NCBI GenBank assembly: GCA_002077045.2
Contig: KZ111183.1
Location: 33,489-97,488, forward strand
Reading direction: 5' to 3'
DNA from: Rachicladosporium sp. CCFEE 5018
Lineage: Eukaryota > Ascomycota > Dothideomycetes > Cladosporiales > Cladosporiaceae
DNA: 64,000 bases
A program made the position numbers and the translations under genes. Below the pieces are notes generated by a model. It searched no databases. It saw only the letters and a program-made list of their open reading frames with translations, and was not told the DNA's origin. Of the stretch, positions 33,153 through 42,619 are shown one piece after another; position 1 is the first letter of the stretch, and every line of letters starts with the position of its first letter.

Positions 33153-34665
33153 ATGGAGGGTACGTACAGCCCAATCACTCACTTGACTGTGGTCAGCGCA
33201 AATACAGCAGACAGCTGCTTGTGCGACCATACAGTCCATCAAGGATCTTGCTGACAATGTGTGATTGCAGAGGAAGTTGCCGCTCTCGTCATTGACAATG
33301 GGTCAGTACATCACTGCCTCGCCGGCAGCGCAGCTTGTGGCAACTTTTGCTACACCAGTCGCCGATATGGGCCGGTGAGCTCATAGTGAATGCAGCGCTG
33401 ACATGGAATAGATCTGGAATGTGCAAGGCTGGCTTCGCTGGTGATGATGCGCCCAGAGCCGTGTTCCGTAAGTGCCATTGGAAAACACCACCCATTCGCA
33501 GCAACTGCTAACTGCGCACAGCGTCCATTGTTGGCCGTCCCCGCCATCATGGGTATGTCCATACCAGTCCTCCACGTCCATCGCAATGTCTGACAAAAAC
33601 GCAGTATCATGATTGGTATGGGCCAGAAAGATTCATACGTCGGAGATGAGGCACAGAGCAAGCGTGGTATCTTGACCCTCCGCTACCCGATCGAGCACGG
33701 TGTCGTCACGAACTGGGATGACATGGAGAAGATCTGGCATCACACTTTTTACAACGAGCTCCGTGTCGCACCCGAGGAGCACCCTGTCCTCCTCACCGAG
33801 GCTCCCATCAACCCGAAGAGCAATCGCGAGAAGATGACGCAGATTGTCTTCGAGACCTTCAACGCCCCGGCTTTCTACGTCTCCATCCAGGCCGTTCTCT
33901 CCCTCTACGCTTCCGGGCGTACCACTGGTATTGTCCTCGACTCCGGCGATGGTGTCACCCACGTTGTCCCGATTTACGAGGGTTTTGCGCTTCCTCACGC
34001 CATCTCCCGTGTTGACATGGCTGGCCGCGATCTTACCGACTACCTGATGAAGATTCTTGCTGAGCGTGGCTACACCTTCTCCACCACTGCCGAGCGTGAG
34101 ATCGTCCGCGACATCAAGGAGAAGCTCTGCTACGTGGCCCTCGACTTCGAGCAGGAGATTCAGACCGCTAGCCAGAGCTCCTCGCTCGAGAAGTCCTACG
34201 AGCTTCCCGACGGTCAAGTCATCACCATCGGCAACGAGCGCTTCCGTGCTCCCGAGGCACTCTTTCAGCCTTCCGTGCTCGGTCTCGAGTCTGGTGGCAT
34301 CCACGTCACCACCTTCAACTCCATCATGAAGTGCGACGTCGACGTTAGGAAGGACCTGTACTCCAACATTGTCATGGTACGTCTTGATTACGTCTATTCA
34401 TGGATACATAACAGCTCATACTAATGCCTCACAGTCCGGTGGTACTACCATGTACCCAGGCATCTCCGACCGCATGCAAAAGGAGATCACCGCCCTCGCC
34501 CCTAGCAGCATGAAGGTCAAGATCATCGCTCCCCCTGAGCGCAAGTACTCTGTGTGGATTGGTGGGTCAATTCTCGCGTCGCTGTCCACGTTCCAGCAGA
34601 TGTGGATCTCGAAGCAAGAGTATGACGAGTCCGGTCCTTCGATCGTCCACAGGAAGTGTTTCTAG
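33153..34665 (+). CDS. ACT1: Actin
   Basis: Conventional cytoskeletal actin, 375 aa. The six exons are 33153-33159, 33271-33301, 33412-33467, 33522-33552, 33605-34376 and 34435-34665 (sum 1128 nt). The first exon is only seven bases, and three further small exons follow, the 5'-clustered intron pattern usual for fungal actin. The protein begins [20 protein letters not shown] (nucleotide-binding loop) and contains DAPRAVFPSIVGRPRH, LDSGDGVTHVVPIYEG and the C-terminal RKCF. Nothing is missing. Its sequence is near-invariant in fungi, which makes it a good anchor for identifying the organism. Confidence 0.98.
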
Positions 34666-37518
34666 GGGCAAATGGCTTCGGAGGATGATGGTCACAATTG
34701 TGCGAGGCACCGTGGACGGTGTGAGTATCGCGATAGTAGTCAGAGGCAGAGGGCCCCATTGGGGCCGCGCAGCGTCTGTGTCGTGGCATCGCTGTTGATG
34801 GCAGCTGCATCAATTAGATGATAGTTGTAAGCAATGACATTTGTTAGATGGTGTGTCTTATCTCCTGTCATGGCATGTATTCTCTTTGTGCACCTACATG
34901 GGTACTCACGAGAGCAGTCACACACGAAGCGATTTCGCCGAGATGATTTATCCGCAAAGCCCAGACTCCGCTTCTCACGGGCGTCGCTGTCAACCTCTCC
35001 CACTGTTGCAGCGAACATGATACCACCTCAAGAAAGGTGAGAGATCTACGGAGAAGACGCTACTTTGACGCCCTCCGAGAACTCGAGTAAGTCTCATATT
35101 CTCTCCTGAGCGGACCCATCCACGCTCTCGCTACTACAGCCAATGTTATGTTACCTCAGGAAAATCGAGAATCCCGCGGAGAAACACTGCGTGCGTGCCT
35201 TGCGGAGATCAAGGCCAGCCTCACATTCTCTTACGAGCGGTCCATGTTGCGTTGTCACAGCCGCAGGTACCAGCATAAGGTCTCGAGAGCGTTGCAAGAA
35301 CCACGGAGAAGCACTGCCTGAGTGTGCCCCGAAAGCTCAATTGAGACCTGGATTCTTCCTCCACCAGACCGGATGCGGCTGTAACAGCCATGGGTGTTAT
35401 TACGGTACCTCAAGAATGCTGGTAACGTTGTGGAGAGACCGCTTTCGCGGATTACGGAAAAGGTCTGGTTACTGTCTGTCACTCTCAGTGCTTATGCGTG
35501 TGGCAGCTGGAAGTGCCTCATAAACTCACCCGAGTTGGCAGCGACGGGAGAAGTGTTGTTTTCGTCAAGAACATCACCGCTGACAGGTAGCTTGAGTACA
35601 GTGCCCTGAGTCTTCATGTGCGTAGTTCTTTCGTACGTTGTCTTTGACTGTCTCCTCCGTTATGCGTCTCGATTGCTGTGTTCTGGAGCTACGAAGGCCT
35701 CTTCATGGGTGGCAACCTTGACTAAAACACACGACGCTGGGCGCGGTTGAAGGAGCAGTCTCAAGTTGCTCCGGTGGCTGCCCTGCTAGGATGCAAGTCG
35801 GCGAAGAACCAGCTTTCCTCGGCCCCTTCATCAGCGTGTGCATCCCTTCATTTCTCATTGACGGGGCACCCTCGGCTGTTTCGTGTCATGTGCGTGAACC
35901 GAGCGCTATCTAGGTGTTGATGCCGGGGAGAGTAGGCTCTAGTTTCCAGTGCAATCCTTCCCGCCCGTTGACGCAGAGGAAGAGGGGTACGAGGAGCTTT
36001 GAAAAAGGGCACTTTGGGCGATTCATGTGACTCTCATGGCGGAAGAGATGGAGCGGATTGGCAGATGCGGTCAAGCCACATCCTCTCCGACGGTTCAATC
36101 CAGGGCATGGAAATTTCATTTCATTGGCAGAACGCACCAGACGCTAGAGAAACGACCACTCGCCAGGTCATGTACTGCGACCGAGAAATCTTGGTCCACT
36201 TTGCCGATGGTCCGAAGCATGGAGATTCAAGACGGGCTTTTTTCAGCATAGTAGCTGCCTTTGTGATGGTCAGCAACAATTTCGTCGAGATCCTGGTCCA
36301 CTTGGGTAGTGATTGGAAAGACGAACTCTCGAAATGTGACTATCTCACGAACTTGGCAACTGGTCGACCCTGGGAACGAGCAAGCGGACAGCAACTCCCC
36401 CGCGAGAGGCGGTATAATGACTCCATCCACGAGGACGCGCAGAGATGCTGCGCCAGGGACTCAGGACGCGCGCGACCGAAGGCGTTGGTGTGCCGCTGCT
36501 CCACAGACAATGGGAGTGACAGCACTGAAATAATGCACCCTTTCAATCATAGGTCTAGAGCACCTGGTGCTAGTGATCCAAGTCTGCTTTTTGGACGATG
36601 AGGTCCTGGACTACAAGCATCCCGATCTGGCCGAAAGTCACGACCATGCGAAGCTCGAGGTCAAGTGCCGAGCGGTCGACCTCCGACTATTCTCGTGCTG
36701 CTGATGAACGACGCAGAGATTGAAGTTTTGTGAGTCTCGAACAATAGCTGCGATCAATTGCTCGTGGAACGGCGGCCGGCATTGCAGCTGTGACGTCCTG
36801 GAGAATTGCACCGTATATTTCTACTCAATCTCACAATCTAGCTACAATGCTTCCACGCTACACACCTCTTCTGGACGTCCGTTGCAGCACAAGACGGTCT
36901 AGCACCTTAGCAGCGTCGCTGGTAATCTCAAGCTCACGTTGGTGGATTGGGAAAGGTAGAGGCGGAGGTCAGGGGATCGTGGTGGTTGATGTTGTGATAG
37001 CGTTGCAGCATCGCTCAACACAGTAGTAGCGATTCCAATGTCCGCAGTGAGCACGTCGTGACAAAGTGAGTTACAGACTCAGGAGAGGCGAGAGATTCGC
37101 TCTCTATAAATTCAGTCTGCCAAATGTGTGAATGTCTTGACTGGGTAAATATGTTGCATGCGTAAAGCAATTGCACTATAGCAACAAGGGACAGTCTAGC
37201 GAGGTGGTCCTAAGGAGGCTGCGAGAGACAAACCGCTAGGCATGCTCTCTCGCCAACCTCGTAGGCGCAAGCTGCCACTAGCGGCGAGAATGATAGTAGC
37301 ATAAGACTTTTTCAGACCTTGGAAAGACAGCCTACGATGCATCATATCTGTGACAAAGTCCAATGGATGTTGTTGTGCCGGGCTTGGCGATGGCCCATGC
37401 TTTTCTCGGTGGCAGAACGCGGAACGAACCGACTCCTCCTTTGCTGTCTGTCGACCTCAGAGCTCCAAACCACATCTCCTCTCACCACACCTAACTACAC
37501 CTCTCCACACCCCTCAAC
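34666..37518. other. Gene-poor region between ACT1 and ATP2 copy B
   Basis: 2,853 bp without a convincing gene. It contains a degenerate tandem repeat (35025-35530, listed separately), several open but unrecognisable frames (for example 35999-36601), and from 37319 the ATP2 5' flank shared with copy A. This flank matches 1-200 of the window with a few substitutions. Confidence 0.55.
35025..35530. repeat. Degenerate tandem repeat, period about 127 bp
   Basis: The motif (C/T)GGAGA with similar flanks recurs at 35049, 35177, 35304 and 35431, spaced 128, 127 and 127 bp. In three of the four units it is preceded 24 bp earlier by ACCTCA(A/G)GAA (35025, 35153, 35407). Other blocks also recur in phase, such as ATTCTCT-C-TGAGCGG / ATTCTCTTACGAGCGG and CAGCC followed by a TTACC or GGTACC. 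A possible fifth, more decayed unit begins near 34898. The units are too diverged for recent expansion. Confidence 0.6.
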
Positions 37519-40500
37519 ATGCTCAAGAAGTGAGTTGAAATGATGCAAACATCGCCATTGATGCACTTACTGATGACCATCACCTTCACAGCGGCATCAC
37601 CAGGTCGTTGCGCGCGGCGGCGCTCCGCCGACCGGCTTTCCCAGCAAAGTCTTTCCTACCGGCCGCATCACAACGCTTCGCCAGCACCGACTCGGCAAAG
37701 GATGGCAAGATCCATTCCGTTATTGGAGCCGTCGTCGATGGTATGTGGATAGCAAGACGCGCGATTGCCCGCGCAATGGCTGGAAGGAGAGAACCGCCGA
37801 GCTAACGCCCGAGGACAGTCAAGTTCGGCACCGAGCAGCTCCCTGCTATCCTGAACGCCCTCACTACACAAAATGGCGACAACAAGCTCGTGCTCGAGGT
37901 TGCGGTAGGTGGCGAAATATCTCGAGCACACGCGAAAAAGTCACGGACCGCAGTAGCTGACAGTACGTGCAGCAACATTTGGGTGAGAACATCGTGCGAT
38001 GCATTGCCATGGACGGTACCGAAGGTCTCGTTCGTGGCGCCACCGCTACCGACACTGGCAACCCCATCATGATTCCCGTCGGCCCAGGCACGCTCGGTCG
38101 TATCATGAACGTCACCGGTGATCCCATTGATGAGCGCGGGCCCATTAAGCACGACAAGAAGCTTCCCATCCACGCCGACCCGCCTGCCTTCACCGAGCAA
38201 TCGACTTCCGCTGAGATTCTGATCACGGGAATCAAGGTTGTGGACTTGCTCGCTCCTTACGCTCGTGGTGGCAAGATCGGTCTTTTCGGTGGCGCTGGTG
38301 TCGGCAAGACTGTGTTCATTCAGGAGCTCATTGTGAGTGCATACAGTGCGCTGGAAGAATGTGCAGGAGCTGACGGACATGCAGAACAATATCGCCAAGG
38401 CCCACGGTGGTTACTCTGTCTTCACTGGTGTCGGTGAGCGTACCCGTGAGGGCAACGATCTGTACCACGAGATGCAGGAGACCGGTGTCATCAACCTCGA
38501 CGGCGAGTCCAAGGTCGCGCTTGTGTTCGGTCAGATGAACGAGCCTCCAGGCGCCCGTGCCCGTGTTGCCTTGACTGGGTGAGTTGTCCTTTTCTTAGCA
38601 CGTGTTCCTTCCCAGTATGTAGCAAAACGCGCCCGGTGCGCCGGGACTGGACCCACACACGCGTCCAACACTGGCAGGCACTGGCAGGCACTGGCAGGCA
38701 GCTATGGTGCCACCTCGACATACCTTTCGCCATGGCTTCTCGTCTCCTCTCCTCTCACCTCGACGTACTCGGTGGTACGTCGTCGTCGTTGCGAGCCTCA
38801 CTTCTTGACATACTCGGCTGTACTGTCGTTGCCATTGCGAGCCTCACCTCGACATACTAGGCTGTACGTCGTCGTCACTGCAGGCCTCATCTCGACGTAC
38901 TCGGCTGTACTGTCATTACTACAAGCCTCACCTTCTGAGCCAGGCAGCTCTCACGGGTACTGGAAGACGTCCAAACTTCTCACATCGCCATCAGTGCACT
39001 GCCATCACTGCCGATCACCTGCCGATCACGCTGTAATGAAGCCACAAGGTGTGACTTCCGGTGACGAGCTCATCGACCTCACTCTCGACTCTGAGGACGA
39101 CTCCGATCAGCCCACTTTTGACCCGGTCAATCAGAAGCTCTCCGACCTGACGTTCAATCTCATTCACATTAACGCTCCTCAATGGTACATGAACCCTGAG
39201 TTCAAGACTGTCTTCAATGATCGGGTCAGTTTCGACAGCATCTAGGAGTGCTGTCCTCTGTCTCTGCCATCGGACATGCAAGCAGTCCTCGACTCACCTG
39301 ATCCTCCTCACATCTCCTGGTTCGAGTCCTTACCTCCACCACTTGCTGGCTGCTGGGCCTCCTACGCCTTAGTACTCAGAAAGCCTGGACATCGCCCTAG
39401 ACTATACATCGGCTCCGCTACCAATTCCGAGGTCGGAGTGCCAGCTAGGGCTTCGTGCTACCGCACCCGCACCACTCTCCCTCGCTTCGTTGAGAAGGCT
39501 TTCAACAACGGCTACGAGCTCGTTCACATGGGCATGATCTGCTCGACTCCTATCCCTTCAGACGGCGTCCAGCCTCGTGCAAGGGCCCTCTTCCTAGCCC
39601 TCGAAGCCGCCTTTACCATCGCCTTTCACGCCAAGATGCAAGCCATCACCGACATGTACTACGACCACTTACTTCTGTGGCCTTTTGACCGGGTCAAATG
39701 GGTACCGCTCTGTGGCCACCTGTCGTTGAAGGAGTCAATCCGGGGTGACCTCACACTCAGTCCTGAAGAGCTAGAGACTGTGGCTACACTCCGCCGTGCC
39801 AGGATGAAAGAGAATGGCAATGCAAGAAGCGTGAAGCACCGGACGAAGAGACGTGCCGAAGACCTTGATGGGTACCGAGCGCAGACACTACAGCAGAGGC
39901 TCGACTGGCAAGAGAAGAACCCCGAGATGGTTCTCAAGACCGCCAAGAAGGTTCGCAACAAGGCCAAAGACGAGAAGCGCTTCTACTGCGGCGACTGCGA
40001 CATACCTCTCGCCACCCAGTCGGCACTCGATACCCACTTGCTCTCTCAAAATCACGAAGACTGCGTCAATGGTGTCGAGAAAGCACCCATTACCAAGAGT
40101 GCGGTCGCCGTTGCTGCCGTGAGAGCCGCTGCGAAGGCCAACAAGGAGCACTATTGTGATACCTGCGACAAGCCCTTCGACAACGACTACTCCCTGAGGA
40201 GACACAAGGAAGGACCCATGCACAGGAAGCGTGTCGCCGCCGCTGCCCTCCGGAAGGCTTAAACCTCTCTCTCACCGGATCTTCATTTCATTTCCATTCT
40301 CACACGACACGACATGCACTACCACAAGCAACTACTAACTCTCACATAGCTTGACACTGGCTGAATATTTCCGCGACGAAGAAGGCCAGGACGTCCTGCT
40401 CTTCATTGATAATATTTTTAGAGCGAGTCTCCCCTCCCTCCGTCCTTCACTTCACACCTAACATCTTGCAGTTCACGCAAGCCGGTTCCGAAGTGTCCGC

Positions 40501-41134
40501 CCTTCTCGGTCGTATTCCCTCTGCCGTCGGTTACCAACCCACCCTCGCCGTCGACATGGGACTCATGCAAGAGCGCATCACAACTACCCGCAAGGGTTCA
40601 ATTACCTCCGTCCAGGCTGTGTACGTGCCCGCCGACGATTTGACCGATCCCGCCCCAGCCACCACTTTCGCCCATCTGGACGCCACGACTGTGTTGTCCC
40701 GTGGTATCTCCGAGTTGGGCATCTACCCCGCTGTCGACCCTCTCGACTCGAAGTCCCGCATGTTGGACCCCCGCGTGGTTGGTGACGACCACTACGACAC
40801 TGCCACCAAGGTGCAGCAGATGTTGCAAGAGTACAAGTCGCTGCAGGACATCATTGCCATTCTAGGCATGGACGAGTTGTCGGAAGCCGACAAGCTGACC
40901 GTCGAGCGTGCGCGCAAGCTGCAGCGTTTCTTGAGCCAGCCGTTCACCGTCGCTACGGTGTTCACGGGTATTGAGGGCACGCTTGTGGATCTCAAGGACA
41001 CGATCCGGTCATTCAAGAGCATCATGAGCGGCGAGTGCGACGATCTGCCCGAGGGTGCTTTCTACATGGTGGGAGACATCGAGAGCGCACGAGCTAAGGG
41101 CGAGAAGATTCTGGCCGACTTGGAGAAGGACTAG
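37519..41134 (+). CDS. ATP2: ATP synthase F1 subunit beta (copy B, occupied allele with nested gene)
   Basis: Exons are 37519-37529, 37592-37740, 37819-37904, 37973-38332, 38385-38578, 40350-40422 and 40472-41134. They again sum to 1536 nt and encode 511 aa, so the gene is intact once the 1,771-nt intron 5 is removed. That intron has a GTGAGT donor, a CTAAC branch site at 40335-40339 and a CATAG acceptor. The splice site is 2 nt upstream of the one in copy A (phase 2, not phase 1). Intron 6 (40423-40471) uses a GC donor (GCGAGT) and sits 1 nt off its copy A counterpart (phase 0, not phase 2). Differences from copy A are almost all synonymous. In exon 6 there are 15 nt changes in 75, with one Val-to-Leu change. 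Divergence falls away on both sides. Confidence 0.93.
38671..38700. repeat. 10-bp perfect tandem repeat (3 units)
   Basis: CTGGCAGGCA occurs three times in a row with no mismatch, and GC-rich sequence lies just upstream. It lies within the expanded ATP2 intron and is absent from copy A. Confidence 0.9.
38753..38935. repeat. Minisatellite, 41-46-bp unit, inside the ATP2 intron
   Basis: About four units, each starting CCTCAC/CCTCAT-type and containing CGAC(A/G)TACTCGG(C/T)(G/T)GTAC followed by GTCGT and a GCGAG/GCAGG end. Unit starts are at about 38753, 38796, 38842 and 38885, with a partial fifth at 38926. It lies between the ATP2 donor and the nested gene. Confidence 0.75.
39036..39224 (+). 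CDS. Upstream ORF, possible 5' exon of the GIY-YIG gene
   Basis: ATG at 39036 opens a 63-codon stretch, MKPQGVTSGDELIDLTLDSEDDSDQ..., ending ...FKTVFNDR before a GTCAGT that could be a donor. ELIDLTLDSEDD resembles a SUMO-interacting motif (hydrophobic core followed by acidic residues). Direct reading continues only to TAG at 39243. Acceptors at 39282 or 39285 do not restore the frame of the GIY-YIG ORF from that donor; a weak GTTTCG donor at 39229 would. Either it is a real exon with an unusual splice or a small frameshift, or it is an independent upstream ORF. Confidence 0.35.
39276..40262 (+). CDS. GIY-YIG nuclease-like protein with two C2H2 zinc fingers, nested in the ATP2 intron
   Basis: A 328-aa open frame with no stop or frameshift, on the ATP2 strand. 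Residues 25-120 match a GIY-YIG fold: a first strand SYALVL (Tyr30 in the GIY position), then RLYIGSAT with YIG at 44-46, a conserved Arg near 58, Tyr62, and FLALEAAF with the expected metal-binding Glu110. A basic, helical linker follows (KHRTKRRAEDL at about 187-197, likely nuclear localisation). Then come two zinc fingers with C-x2-C-x12-H-x5-H spacing: Cys238/241-His254/260 and Cys294/297-His310/316. That spacing is typical of U1/JAZ-like fingers. The likely role is site-specific DNA cleavage with finger-assisted binding. I recall similar multicopy fungal proteins but cannot verify that here. An upstream exon may exist. Confidence 0.72.
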   Translation: MQAVLDSPDPPHISWFESLPPPLAGCWASYALVLRKPGHRPRLYIGSATNSEVGVPARASCYRTRTTLPRFVEKAFNNGYELVHMGMICSTPIPSDGVQPRARALFLALEAAFTIAFHAKMQAITDMYYDHLLLWPFDRVKWVPLCGHLSLKESIRGDLTLSPEELETVATLRRARMKENGNARSVKHRTKRRAEDLDGYRAQTLQQRLDWQEKNPEMVLKTAKKVRNKAKDEKRFYCGDCDIPLATQSALDTHLLSQNHEDCVNGVEKAPITKSAVAVAAVRAAAKANKEHYCDTCDKPFDNDYSLRRHKEGPMHRKRVAAAALRKA

Positions 41135-41674
41135 ATGTGTTTTGCAGAGAGGATGAGGATTACTGAGAGGCGGTCTTGCGTAGCTTCGAAGGCACGCGAG
41201 GCTTGTGTGTACAGAGCAAAAGCTAGAGCGGAGAGGCGAGGGCTGTAGTGTGTAGACTAGTGCTGTGGAACCGTGGTCCGTTTGCATCTCCTGCTTTCCC
41301 CCAAGTCCTTGATCATTCAAGTCGCTTCTCCGGAACACTGAAATAGAGGTAATGCTCGTACCAGTTTGACTATGGCAGCAAAGTCATGGACTGCTGCACT
41401 CCAGGGAGACGTCGATGTGAAAGAGGCTGGAGACAGACTGCCTCTGTCTCTCACTGCTATTCCATGCTACACTTGGACTACTTTGAGTAGCTCTGTAGAT
41501 GCACAAGAACGTTCGTGATTTCCGAGAGACATTGATATGTGTGGCCCGAGCTCAAACTCTCTTTGACTGCATCATGTCCGTGTCGGTCCTTTTGTTCACA
41601 TCACCAAATGCGAAGGTGTCTCTATATGAAGCCCTTCATAGCACAACCGACCTCTCACCAATGGATTCGCTACC

Positions 41675-42619
41675 ATGACCACGCTTAGGCTGATGCGCTC
41701 GCTGTTGCCATCACGCCTACGTTCCCAGAATGTCTCTGCCCTCAGGTCGGCTGTGGCTGGATCGACGTTCTGCGCCTTGCCTGCGCTATGCTCGCAGACG
41801 TGTCGCTGCTTCGCGCAGGTGCACGATCTAGACAGTCTGAACCGCGACGTCTACTTCACGAGCACTCCTCCGCGCCTGACGGGTGGTGGCGACCACCGGC
41901 CGCCGGACGAGAGGACGTTGCAGTTGGGCAAGACTGTTCGCGAGCTCCACACCCGCCTCCCGACGCTCCTTCAGTCGCCGCTTCCCTCTGAGATCTTGTC
42001 TCCGCAGATCACTCTCCACCTGTTTCCCTCTACGCACCCACATCTCCCAACTGTCTCGGGTCGAATAGCTTACGTAGCTGCGCTCTGGACGGCGCCTGTA
42101 GCGTGGGGCCGCGTACCTCTTGTGGGCAATGTCAAGCTCACCATCCTTTCGGAGAGAATGGCGCGGAATGGCGTTGACAGGCTGGAGGGCGGAGGTGGTG
42201 AGAAGCTTGTAGTCAAGTGGAAGACCTGCGGCAAGACAAAGTTCAGAGATGGCAGTGGAGGCATCTATCGCGGTGTCGGCATCGGCGCGAAGGACCCGGT
42301 GGAGCGGATCAAGACTTTCATCTCTGGCCTGTCATCTGGCTCTGCCGCCGAGGACAACGACAAAGACGAAGAGTTCTGCGGCATCTTCATCTTCGAGTTT
42401 GACGAGAAGGGCAGAATCGCGAAGCATGTCATTGAGCATACGGAGCAGGGAGGGCGGTGGGATGACTTGACGAGGGTCGTGAGCGTCACGGATTGGCTAC
42501 TGGGCAGTTTGAATGGGAAGCGAAGGGTAGAACACGGTATGCCGGAGTTGGCACTTTGCGAGGAGAGACCGGAAGGCGGCGCACTGAGACTGGTGGACAG
42601 GACGAGGCGGTTTGCTTAG
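41675..42619 (+). CDS. Predicted mitochondrial NTF2-like/DUF2358-like protein (copy B)
   Basis: Identical 314-aa product to the gene at 2640-3584, with the same spacing from ATP2. No differences are seen in the coding sequence, although the flanking ATP2 exons differ by up to 20%, so the copies became identical (or stayed so) from this point onward. Confidence 0.75.
   Translation: MTTLRLMRSLLPSRLRSQNVSALRSAVAGSTFCALPALCSQTCRCFAQVHDLDSLNRDVYFTSTPPRLTGGGDHRPPDERTLQLGKTVRELHTRLPTLLQSPLPSEILSPQITLHLFPSTHPHLPTVSGRIAYVAALWTAPVAWGRVPLVGNVKLTILSERMARNGVDRLEGGGGEKLVVKWKTCGKTKFRDGSGGIYRGVGIGAKDPVERIKTFISGLSSGSAAEDNDKDEEFCGIFIFEFDEKGRIAKHVIEHTEQGGRWDDLTRVVSVTDWLLGSLNGKRRVEHGMPELALCEERPEGGALRLVDRTRRFA

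Larger units (their letters stand above)
38579..40349 (+). mobile_element. Expanded ATP2 intron carrying a GIY-YIG gene (candidate homing insertion)
   Basis: This 1,771-nt spliceosomal intron replaces the 56-nt intron of copy A. In order it contains the donor, a small near-palindrome (CCCGGTGCGCCGGG, about 38636-38649), a 10-bp tandem repeat, a 41-46-bp minisatellite, an upstream ORF, the GIY-YIG/C2H2 gene and an 87-nt tail with branch site and acceptor. No terminal inverted repeats and no poly(A) tract are seen, so it does not look like a DNA transposon or a retroposed copy. The exon ends either side carry a short imperfect direct repeat (CTTGACTGG / CTTGACACTGG), but the repeated Leu-Thr codons there could explain it. 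Mobility is inferred from the empty copy A site and the divergence peak. Confidence 0.65.

Noticed and set aside
33633..34304. 223-codon minus-strand ORF
   Set aside because: It is antisense to the large actin exon, where strong codon bias keeps the reverse frame open.
39319..39329. GGTTCGAGTCC, a tRNA B-box-like sequence
   Set aside because: It lies inside the GIY-YIG coding frame (Trp-Phe-Glu-Ser) with no A box or cloverleaf around it.
38579..40349. DNA transposon, Starship or retroposon as explanation for the intron insert
   Set aside because: No terminal inverted repeats, poly(A), reverse transcriptase, DDE transposase or tyrosine recombinase is visible; only the GIY-YIG/C2H2 gene and small tandem repeats occur.
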